NCBI GenBank assembly: GCA_017619355.1
Contig: JAFZSO010000038.1
Span: forward strand, 1-64,000
Direction: 5' to 3'
DNA from: Muribaculaceae bacterium
Lineage (GTDB): Bacteria > Bacteroidota > Bacteroidia > Bacteroidales > Muribaculaceae
DNA length: 64,000 nucleotides
Part shown: positions 1-6,750 of the stretch, one piece after another
Numbering within the stretch: the stretch's first letter is position 1
How the letters are laid out: each line of letters begins with the position of its first letter
Made by a program: the position numbers and the translations under genes
The notes under the pieces: generated by a model
Seen by the model: the letters and a program-made list of their open reading frames with translations, nothing else
What the model was told of the DNA's origin: nothing
Database searches by the model: none

Positions 1-1648
1 GTTTCTGGGCAGCAGCGTTAAACTTCTCGGCATCCTGCGGAGTCCACCAGTCAATCATGTTGCCCTCGGCATTGAACATGCGGCCCTGGTCATCAAATCC
101 GTGAGTCATTTCGTGGCCAATCACCACACCAATGGCGCCATAGTTGCTGGCATCGTCGGCATTCACATCGAAGAAGGGCGATTGCAGAATGGCTGCGGGG
201 AAGCAGATTTCGTTGGTAGTGGGGTTGTAGTAGGCGTTCACCATTTGAGGTGGCATGCCCCATTCGTCCTTGTCCACGGGCTTGTCCATCTTGTCGAGGT
301 TGCGGCGGGTCTCGATATAGCCGGCGCGCTTCACATTCTCATAGAGCGAGAGGGTGGGGTCGATGTCGAGTTTGCTGTAGTCTCGCCACTTGTCGGGATA
401 ACCGATTTTCACGGTAAAGGCATTGAGCTTCACCAGGGCGTTGATCTTAGTGCTGTCGCTCATCCAGGTAAGTCCTGCAATGTGGGAAGCGAGTGACTTG
501 CGCAGGTCGCCGATGAGCTTCATCATCTTCTCCTTGCTGCCATGGGCGAAGTATTTCTCCACATAGAGTTGGCCAACGGCTTCGCTCAGCATGGAGTTGG
601 GGTAGTTCATGGCGCGTTTCCAGCGTGCCTGCTGTTCCTGCTGGCCGCTCAGCATCTTGCCGTAGAACTCGAAGTTGGCATCGCGGAATTCGTCGCTCAG
701 CGAGCCGGCTGCACGACCAATCACATCCTTGGTCACATAGTCCTTGATTTGCTTCTCGCTCAGGGTAGACATCAGCTTCTGAGCCACATCCATCACCTTG
801 GGCTGGGTGAGAATCACCTGCTTGGTGGTGGGCAGACCCATCAGGTCGAAGTACTGGCGCCAGTTGATGGCGGGATAGCGCTCCTGCAGCTGGTCAACGG
901 TGAAGATGTTATACTGCTTGGTGTAGTCGCGAGCTTCGGCTCTGCTCATCGATGCCTGTGCAAACTGATATTCGATGTCATACACCGTCTTGGCGGCCTT
1001 CTTGGCATCGCCTTTCTTGTAACCGGCGAGCATATACATCTTGACGAGGTAGTCGATGTAGGCCTGCTGAATCTTTTTGCTGTCGGCATCGGTGTTCAGG
1101 TAGTAGTCACGGTCGGGCAGTCCGCTCGTGCCAGCTTCCATGTAGAGCACATTCATGTCGCTGTTCAACAGGTCGGCTTCAACGCCCACGCCAAAGAACG
1201 GGTTGGCGAGATACAGGTGCTGGTTAGCGAGGAACGGGGTGAGGTCGCTCTTCTTGAAGGCCTGCACAGCGGCAAGGTCGGCCATGAGTGGCTGGGCACC
1301 CTCTTTGTTGAGGCGCACGCTGTCCATAGCGAGGTTGAAGAGGTCGATTACCTTCTGTCCTACGGTACCACGAGCGTGTTTTTCGTTAGCCAGATTCTCA
1401 AAGAGTTCCTTGAGCTGCTTGCGGTTGTTCTCGGCCAGGTCGTTGAAAACGCCGTAGCTGGCATACTCGGGTTTCAGGGGGTTGGCTTTCATCCAGCCAC
1501 CGCCGGCATACTCAAAAAAGTCTTCGCCGGGCGAAACGGTAAGGTCCATGTCGGCACGGTTCACACCAGCCGGGATTTCTTGCGCCGTGGCAGTCAGTGC
1601 GGTCACTGATGCGATGGCGGCAATCAGAGTGATTCTGAATTTCTTCAT
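1..1648 (-). CDS. M13 family zinc metallopeptidase, secreted (C-terminus beyond window)
   Basis: About 549 codons are visible and the gene runs off the left edge, so its stop codon is not seen. M13 (neprilysin/PepO) enzymes are usually about 670-690 residues, so roughly the last 130 are missing. The start at 1648 gives a clean signal peptide (MKKFRITLIAAIASVTALTA, then TAQ), which places the enzyme outside the cytoplasm. The family motif VNAYYNP is followed by NEICFPAAIL and then the zinc site HEMTH (bases 101-115), with FDDQG behind it. These are the substrate-backbone and zinc/catalytic motifs of M13 peptidases. Family members cleave oligopeptides. The gene lies 89 bases downstream of the FKBP gene on the same strand, and I see no clear promoter in the gap, so co-transcription is possible. 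The family call is secure; the substrate is unknown. Confidence 0.93.
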   Translation of the reverse strand, partial: MKKFRITLIAAIASVTALTATAQEIPAGVNRADMDLTVSPGEDFFEYAGGGWMKANPLKPEYASYGVFNDLAENNRKQLKELFENLANEKHARGTVGQKVIDLFNLAMDSVRLNKEGAQPLMADLAAVQAFKKSDLTPFLANQHLYLANPFFGVGVEADLLNSDMNVLYMEAGTSGLPDRDYYLNTDADSKKIQQAYIDYLVKMYMLAGYKKGDAKKAAKTVYDIEYQFAQASMSRAEARDYTKQYNIFTVDQLQERYPAINWRQYFDLMGLPTTKQVILTQPKVMDVAQKLMSTLSEKQIKDYVTKDVIGRAAGSLSDEFRDANFEFYGKMLSGQQEQQARWKRAMNYPNSMLSEAVGQLYVEKYFAHGSKEKMMKLIGDLRKSLASHIAGLTWMSDSTKINALVKLNAFTVKIGYPDKWRDYSKLDIDPTLSLYENVKRAGYIETRRNLDKMDKPVDKDEWGMPPQMVNAYYNPTTNEICFPAAILQSPFFDVNADDASNYGAIGVVIGHEMTHGFDDQGRMFNAEGNMIDWWTPQDAEKFNAAAQK

Positions 1649-1737
1649 AATTGTTTTTAGTTTATAAATAATGGTGTATTTGAAATATCTGAAAAAAACT
1701 GTTCGGGTATTCCGTTAAGAATGCCGGTATCCTCGTG

Positions 1738-2292
1738 TTAAGGCTTGGCTTCGTAGTAGGGGATGCCCACCAGCTTCAGGTCAAACTCCAGGTTGGAGTA
1801 AGCCTTCACGGTGCCGTAGGCCGAGGTGCCGTAACCCACATTGTAGGGGATTACCACGCGCACGCTGTCGCCAATGTGCATGTTGGTGAGCGCTATAGCC
1901 CATCCGGTGATGATGCCGGTGTTGAGGGTGGTGCGGTAGATGCTGTCGGCCGGACTGGTGCGCGCATACGATGAGTCGAGCGGCTCGCCGTTATAGTAGC
2001 GGGCATAGTACTTCACATCTACGGTCGAGGTGTAGAGCGGCTTCAGGTTCTCGCGGGTGAGGTTGGTGTCGTTGAACCAGTGCATCAGTATCTGGGCACT
2101 CTCGTCCCACGGTGCCACCACCACGTTATAGAATTTGTTGCCGTTGCCATCTTTCAGGTTCAGCTGGGCCTCCAGCCAGTTCATGTTGGCTTTAGCCCAG
2201 TCGCTGGAGCCGTCGTCCTCTTTGTCAAAGCACGAGGTGAATGTGGCAGAGATTGCCATCATCAGTAACAATATGATTGGAAGTTTTCTCAT
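1738..2292 (-). CDS. FKBP-type peptidyl-prolyl cis-trans isomerase, lipoprotein
   Basis: This is a 184-residue protein. I chose the start at 2292 (MRKLPIILLLMMA) because it begins a lipoprotein signal ending at Cys21 (ATFTSC). The upstream in-frame ATG at 2331 would overlap glyS and spoil the signal. The C-terminal 80 residues carry the FKBP pattern: GWAIALTNMHIGDSVRVVIP, then GYGTS, then the terminal beta strand LEFDLKLVGI. FKBP enzymes isomerise X-Pro bonds. The lipid anchor places this one at an envelope membrane, where gliding/GldI-like and Mip-like relatives work. It starts 31 bases after glyS on the same strand and is probably read from the glyS promoter. I did not verify the catalytic aromatic residues one by one. 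Confidence 0.85.
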   Translation of the reverse strand: MRKLPIILLLMMAISATFTSCFDKEDDGSSDWAKANMNWLEAQLNLKDGNGNKFYNVVVAPWDESAQILMHWFNDTNLTRENLKPLYTSTVDVKYYARYYNGEPLDSSYARTSPADSIYRTTLNTGIITGWAIALTNMHIGDSVRVVIPYNVGYGTSAYGTVKAYSNLEFDLKLVGIPYYEAKP

Positions 2293-2323
2293 TATCGATA
2301 GGTTTTTATCTTCTTGAAGTATT

Positions 2324-3868
2324 TTATACAAGTTTCTTGAGCAGGTTGTTCAGGCTGCATTCCTCGCCAATGATGCGGGGCAGCTCGCTGATGGCCACGC
2401 GCTCCTGCTGCATGGTGTCGCGGTCACGCAGGGTCACGGTGTTGTCCTGCAGGGTCTGTCCGTCGATGGTGATGCAGAAGGGGGTGCCTATGGCATCCTG
2501 GCGGCGGTAGCGCTTGCCCACGGTGTCCTTCTCTTCATACTGGCAAGCGAAGTCGAACTTGAGCATGTCCATGATTTCGCGAGCCTTCTCGGGCATGCCG
2601 TCTTTCTTCACCAGCGGCAGGATGGCGCACTTCACGGGAGCCAGAGCCTTGGGCAGATGCAGCACCACGCGGGTGTCGCCGCCGTCGAGCTGCTGCTCCT
2701 CGTAGCTGGAGCACAGCACCGAGAGGAACATGCGGTCCACACCAATCGAGGTCTCGATCACATAGGGGGTGTAGGACTCGTTGAGTTCGGGGTCGAAGTA
2801 CTGAATCTTCTTGCCCGAGAACTTCTCGTGCTGAGAGAGGTCGAAGTTGGTGCGGCTGTGGATGCCTTCCACTTCCTTGAAGCCGAAGGGCATCTGGAAC
2901 TCGATGTCGGTGGCGGCGTTGGCATAGTGAGCCAGCTTCTCGTGGTCGTGGAAGCGATATTTCTCGTCGCCCATGCCCAGTGCCTTGTGCCATTTGAGTC
3001 GGGTCTCTTTCCAGAACTTGAAGTAGTCGAGTTCCTCGCCGGGGCGTACAAAGAATTGCATCTCCATCTGCTCGAACTCGCGCATCCTGAAGATGAACTG
3101 GCGCGCCACAATCTCGTTGCGGAAGGCCTTGCCAATCTGTGCGATACCGAAGGGCAGACGCATGCGGCCCGTCTTCTGCACATTCAGGAAGTTCACAAAG
3201 ATGCCCTGTGCCGTCTCGGGGCGCAGATACACATCCATGGTAGCATCGGCGCTGCTGCCCATCTGAGTCTTGAACATGAGGTTGAACTGGCGCACATCGG
3301 TCCAGTTGCGGGTGCCAGAGATGGGGTCAACTATAGCGTAGTCCTCGATGATCTGACGAAGTTCCTTCAGGTCGTTGTCGTTCATCGCCTTCTCGTAGCG
3401 GCTGTGCAGCACATCGCGCTTCTGCTGGTGTTCGAGCACGCGGCCGTTGGTCTGGCGGAACATGGCTTCGTCGAAGCTGTCGCCAAATCGCTTGGCGGCT
3501 TTAGCCACCTCCTTGTCGATCTTCTCTTCTATCTTAGCGATTTCGTCTTCAATGAGCACATCGGCACGGTAGCGCTTCTTGCTGTCCTTGTTGTCGATGA
3601 GGGGGTCGTTGAAAGCATCTACATGGCCACTGGCTTTCCAGATAGTGGGGTGCATGAAAATGGCCGAGTCGATGCCCACGATGTTCTCGTGCAGCAGCGT
3701 CATGGCCTCCCACCAGTAGCGTTTGATGTTGTTTTTCAGTTCCACACCGTTCTGTCCGTAGTCATAGACTGCGCCCAGACCGTCGTAAATTTCACTTGAG
3801 GGGAATACGAACCCATACTCTTTCGCATGCGATACGATTTTCTTGAAAACGTCTTCTTTTTGTGCCAT
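2324..3868 (-). CDS. glyS: Glycyl-tRNA synthetase, single-chain class II type
   Basis: The enzyme charges tRNA-Gly with glycine in the cytoplasm. The start at 3868 (MAQKEDVFKKIVSHAKEYGF) gives 514 residues, the usual length for the alpha2-type enzyme. An upstream ATG at 3916 adds 16 residues that do not look conserved. The N-terminus has GFVFPSSEIYDGLGAVYDYG, the glycine-enzyme motif 1 region. Class II motif 2 is visible as GKAFRNEI followed by RMREFEQMEMQFF, and motif 3 as ETSIGVDRMFLSVL. The C-terminal anticodon-binding domain ends near ISELPRIIGEE. It is likely the first gene of a short operon with the FKBP lipoprotein. A weak promoter-like sequence lies upstream at 3948-3955. Confidence 0.97.
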   Translation of the reverse strand: MAQKEDVFKKIVSHAKEYGFVFPSSEIYDGLGAVYDYGQNGVELKNNIKRYWWEAMTLLHENIVGIDSAIFMHPTIWKASGHVDAFNDPLIDNKDSKKRYRADVLIEDEIAKIEEKIDKEVAKAAKRFGDSFDEAMFRQTNGRVLEHQQKRDVLHSRYEKAMNDNDLKELRQIIEDYAIVDPISGTRNWTDVRQFNLMFKTQMGSSADATMDVYLRPETAQGIFVNFLNVQKTGRMRLPFGIAQIGKAFRNEIVARQFIFRMREFEQMEMQFFVRPGEELDYFKFWKETRLKWHKALGMGDEKYRFHDHEKLAHYANAATDIEFQMPFGFKEVEGIHSRTNFDLSQHEKFSGKKIQYFDPELNESYTPYVIETSIGVDRMFLSVLCSSYEEQQLDGGDTRVVLHLPKALAPVKCAILPLVKKDGMPEKAREIMDMLKFDFACQYEEKDTVGKRYRRQDAIGTPFCITIDGQTLQDNTVTLRDRDTMQQERVAISELPRIIGEECSLNNLLKKLV

Positions 3869-3947
3869 ATCAGTTTTTTGTAGTTTGTTTTCGTTTGTTA
3901 GACGCTGCAACTTCACAATTTGTCACACACATCGTTTAATTAAACTG

Positions 3948-3955
3948 CAAAGTAA
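3948..3955 (-). promoter_or_regulatory. Possible -7 element of glyS
   Basis: On the minus strand the sequence reads TTACTTTG, a 7 of 8 match to the Bacteroidetes -7 box TAnnTTTG, about 80 bases before the glyS start. No good TTTG is found at the usual -33 distance, so this is weak. Confidence 0.35.
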
Positions 3956-4040
3956 ATGATTTTTTTCCGATTTATCTCTATTTTTCGCCTGCCCTCTGCC
4001 ACCTTTTCACCTTTTTTAAACCAAGTTTCCTGTCGTTTCC

Positions 4041-4400
4041 TTTGTTTTTGGCATTGATGCCTTTCTCTTCATCCCTTATCTTCGCCCATGTGCTCACACG
4101 CACAACCGCTCTTTGATAGATTTCCCATCCCTCACAATCAGTCGGAGGGTCAACAGTAGGGACAACCTTCAGCTCGACGGAGTGAGCAGCATAAGTCGCT
4201 CAAAGAGCGGTGTGCGATAAGCGAACCTCCGTCAGCGCGTGCCTTGTCCGTCCTCCGAGTCCTCCGAGCTCTCCGACGGTAGTACTATGAACTTTAACGA
4301 TAGTACACAATCTGAGAACGAACGCAGTATGATGTCAAAATCATCAATCTACTTAAAATCAATTGATTATGATATTCTGCGCAGATTTCCCAGATTTCCC
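4041..4400 (+). repeat. Dispersed intergenic repeat, family R, copy 1
   Basis: It matches 16721-17000 in the same order: TTTGTTTTTG then CATTGATG, then ATCTTCGCCCA, then CTCTTTGATAG, then a run of CTCCGAGT-type words, then AGTACTATGAACTTT, GATAGTACACAATCTGAGAA and ATCATCAATCTACTTAAAAT. The two copies differ by small insertions and deletions. No transposase is attached. Confidence 0.75.
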
Positions 4401-4516
4401 ACCGTTCCCGGCTTTCCACGCTTTCCCACCGTTCCATGGTTCGCGCAATTCGCGTTGTCATTTTTAGCGCGTTAGCGCTCTAAATTTTTAAGCCCGCAGG
4501 GCGTCCACATCTGCCG

Positions 4517-4562
4517 CTAATCTCCCAAACTCCTCAACTCCTTAGCGCAAAAAACTCTAAGG
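4517..4562 (-). repeat. Dispersed intergenic repeat, family S, copy 3 (inverted)
   Basis: Read on the minus strand, this 46-base stretch matches 16671-16716 with about three mismatches. The shared core is CCTTAGAGTTTTTTGCGCTA followed by GGAGTTGAGGAGT. It lies just before the promoter of the BspA-like pair. Confidence 0.75.
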
Positions 4563-4608
4563 AACACAGTGGAGGCACTGTCAAAATGCGAGAAAAAGGG
4601 GCGGGTGT

Positions 4609-4639
4609 TTTGAGTTTTGCTGCTTTTTGTGTATTTTTG
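4609..4639 (+). promoter_or_regulatory. Bacteroidetes-type promoter of the BspA-like pair
   Basis: TTTG at 4609-4612, 19 bases, then TATTTTTG at 4632-4639, matching TTTG-N19-21-TAnnTTTG. Transcription would start near 4646 and leave a leader of about 35 bases before the ATG at 4681. Confidence 0.7.
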
Positions 4640-4680
4640 TGGGAAAGAATCCATGATTGCAAATCAAATACAAACAGAAT

Positions 4681-5724
4681 ATGAAAACCAAATCGTTACT
4701 TCTTGCTTTAGTGTGCACCATCATGTGTGCCTTTCATGCCATGGCTGCCGAAGGCTACGCAGTTTACACTTCAGACAATCACACGCTCACTTTCTACTAT
4801 GGCACAAGACCCGATGGGGCTTTTGGTCTGAATGAGCCAGGCAATTATCCTCAGTGGTACAATACTGGCACTTATGCCGCTGTGACCCGAGTAGTATTTG
4901 ATCCCTCGTTTGCCCAAGCACGCCCTCAAACCACTCAGTTCTGGTTTTACCAAATGGAAAAACTCACCACCATCACCGGTTTGAGATACCTCAACACAAG
5001 CAATGTGGTTAACATGATGTATATGTTTGAAGGGTGCCATAACCTTGAGAGTCTTGACTTGAGCAATTTTAACACATCTAAGGTGGAGAACATGGCCTAT
5101 ATGTTCGAAGGTTGCAACAAGCTAACCTCCCTTGATTTGAGCAAATTCAATACATCAAAGGTCATTAACATGAGCTATATGTTCCTTAGTTGCACCAAAT
5201 TGACGCATCTTGACCTGAGCAGTTTCGACACATCGAATGTGAGTTCTATGTTTTCCATGTTCTTAGGCTGTGAAAAGTTGACAAGCCTCAATCTCAGCAA
5301 CCTCAACACATCCAATGTCACCGACATGAGATTCATGTTCTTTGCATGTAGCGAGCTTAAAACTATCACCGTCAACAGTTCTTGGAGCACAGCTTCTGTC
5401 ACCCAATCAGACAGGATGTTCGCTCAATGTTCATCAATCGTTGGCGGTGCAGGCACCACCTACAATTCCAATCACACCGACAAGGAGTATGCCCGTATCG
5501 ACGGTGGCCCCAGCAATCCTGGCTATTTCACTTCGAATAGCGGTGGCCTGCATGGTGATGTGAACGGCGACGGCAAGGTGAATGTGACCGATGTGACAAC
5601 CCTCATCAACATGATTCTGGGGGTGATCCCGAAGGACGAGACCCGAGCCGACATTAACGGCGACGGCAAGATCAATGTCTCTGATGTCACCGCCCTCGTC
5701 AACATCATTCTCGGAATTCAGTAA
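4681..5724 (+). CDS. BspA-like leucine-rich surface protein (DUF285 repeats) with C-terminal dockerin
   Basis: A 347-residue exported protein. The start at 4681 (MKTKSLLLALVCTIMCAFHA) gives a typical signal peptide; an earlier in-frame ATG at 4657 would only add a poor prefix. Residues about 105-235 hold five copies of a 24-25-residue repeat with the pattern NTSxVxxMxxMFxxCxxLxxLDLSxF, the DUF285/BspA leucine-rich type that in other Bacteroidales mediates adhesion. Residues about 291-347 hold two calcium-binding dockerin-like segments (DVNGDGKVNVTDVTTLINMI and DINGDGKINVSDVTALVNII). The 5' end, including leader and signal peptide, is nearly identical to that of the next gene. A role in surface binding or in a dockerin-cohesin assembly is inferred; no cohesin gene is in the window. 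Confidence 0.88.
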   Translation: MKTKSLLLALVCTIMCAFHAMAAEGYAVYTSDNHTLTFYYGTRPDGAFGLNEPGNYPQWYNTGTYAAVTRVVFDPSFAQARPQTTQFWFYQMEKLTTITGLRYLNTSNVVNMMYMFEGCHNLESLDLSNFNTSKVENMAYMFEGCNKLTSLDLSKFNTSKVINMSYMFLSCTKLTHLDLSSFDTSNVSSMFSMFLGCEKLTSLNLSNLNTSNVTDMRFMFFACSELKTITVNSSWSTASVTQSDRMFAQCSSIVGGAGTTYNSNHTDKEYARIDGGPSNPGYFTSNSGGLHGDVNGDGKVNVTDVTTLINMILGVIPKDETRADINGDGKINVSDVTALVNIILGIQ

Positions 5725-5776
5725 ACGAGCAAACAAGCTAAAAAACTATTGATTGCAAATTAAATACAAACAGAAT

Positions 5777-6574
5777 ATGAAAACCAAATCTTTACTTCTT
5801 GCTTTAGTATGCACCATCTTGTGCGCCTTTCATGCCAGTGCTTACGATTTTATGGTCGACGGCATCGCCTATAATTACAACAGCAACGGTTCATCGGTGT
5901 CTGTAACAGCCGGTGGCAATTATACTGGTGAAATATGTATTCCAGATGAGGTTACATATAAAGGCAAAACTTATTCAGTCACCTTAATCGCTGACAATGC
6001 CTTCATGGGCTGCAGCAAACTGAAGTATGTTGAGCTTCCCTACACTGTCACTTCAATCGGCGTTTCCGCCTTCAATGGCTGCTCTTTACTGGAATATGTT
6101 GAGATTCCCTACACACTCACCTCAATAGGCAGTGGGGCCTTCGCTGACTGCAGAGATATGACAGAGGTGACCATCCCGAGCTCCGTCACTTCAATCGGTC
6201 AAATGGCCTTCATCAATTGCACTGGCCTGAGGAGGATAAATAGCTATCCCAATCCCGCAAAAATATCAATGACATCTAACTCCAGTGTCTTCTATGGAGT
6301 GCCTAAGAACGGAAGACTACATGTACTGCCGAAATACTTGCAAGCATACAGTACCGCCAACCAATGGAATGAGTTCACTAACATTCACGATGATTTGAGG
6401 GAAGGTGATGTGAATTGCGACAGCAAAGTGAATGTGAGTGATGTGACGATGCTGGTGAACATGATTCTAGGCTTGTGCCCCGTGAGCTTACCCTGCGCCG
6501 ATATTAACCGCGACGGAAAGATCAATGTTTCTGATGTCACCGCCCTCGTCAACATCATCCTCGGCATCAGCTAA
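5777..6574 (+). CDS. BspA-like protein with LRR_5 repeats and C-terminal dockerin
   Basis: A 265-residue exported protein whose start at 5777 repeats the signal peptide of its left neighbour almost base for base. The middle differs: residues about 65-145 carry three to four 23-residue leucine-rich repeats of the Treponema/BspA LRR_5 type (AFxGCSxLxYVELPYTVTSIG). Residues about 209-265 form the same two-segment dockerin (DVNCDSKVNVSDVTMLVNMI, then DINRDGKINVSDVTALVNII). It starts 52 bases after the first gene with no promoter in between, so the two are probably one transcript. The pair looks like a duplication in which the shared ends were kept and the binding core was exchanged. The ligand is unknown. 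Confidence 0.87.
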   Translation: MKTKSLLLALVCTILCAFHASAYDFMVDGIAYNYNSNGSSVSVTAGGNYTGEICIPDEVTYKGKTYSVTLIADNAFMGCSKLKYVELPYTVTSIGVSAFNGCSLLEYVEIPYTLTSIGSGAFADCRDMTEVTIPSSVTSIGQMAFINCTGLRRINSYPNPAKISMTSNSSVFYGVPKNGRLHVLPKYLQAYSTANQWNEFTNIHDDLREGDVNCDSKVNVSDVTMLVNMILGLCPVSLPCADINRDGKINVSDVTALVNIILGIS

Positions 6575-6681
6575 AGAATTTAGCTGCTCAAGCGCCCCAT
6601 CCACTTCCCCAAATAGTGGCCGCAAATTAAGCATTCAATAGCAGTGGTGAAAATACTTTTTTTCATCACTGCACAGGTTTA

Positions 6682-6713
6682 TTTGTGGCAATTCAGGTTT
6701 TTTTGTAACTTTG
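6682..6713 (+). promoter_or_regulatory. Promoter of parC
   Basis: TTTG at 6682-6685, 20 bases, then TAACTTTG at 6706-6713, a full match to the Bacteroidetes consensus. The predicted start of transcription is about 30 bases before the ATG at 6751. Confidence 0.8.
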
Positions 6714-6750
6714 TAGGTTAATTGCCGAAAAACGTACTTTTAGCTACACT

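Larger units (their letters stand above)
3869..4608. other. Long spacer without a convincing gene; carries dispersed repeats
   Basis: This stretch between the divergent glyS and BspA-like genes holds one copy of each of two dispersed repeat families (listed separately) and low-complexity pyrimidine-rich runs such as TTTCCCAGATTTCCCACC. The only longer open frame (about 4239-4475) encodes a low-complexity peptide lying inside the repeat, and I do not believe it is a gene. Confidence 0.7.

Noticed and set aside
542..1609. Long plus-strand open frame opposite the M13 peptidase
   Set aside because: The opposite strand has a clear M13 protein with signal peptide, NAYYNP and HEMTH motifs; this frame is its shadow with no family pattern.
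2657..3799. 380-codon plus-strand frame opposite glyS
   Set aside because: It is antisense to conserved glycyl-tRNA synthetase motifs and His/Val-rich, as expected from reversed high-GC codons.
4239..4475. 78-codon frame in the spacer before the BspA-like genes
   Set aside because: It lies in the R-family repeat, encodes low-complexity FPRFPTVP-type sequence, and the matching frame is broken in the other copy.
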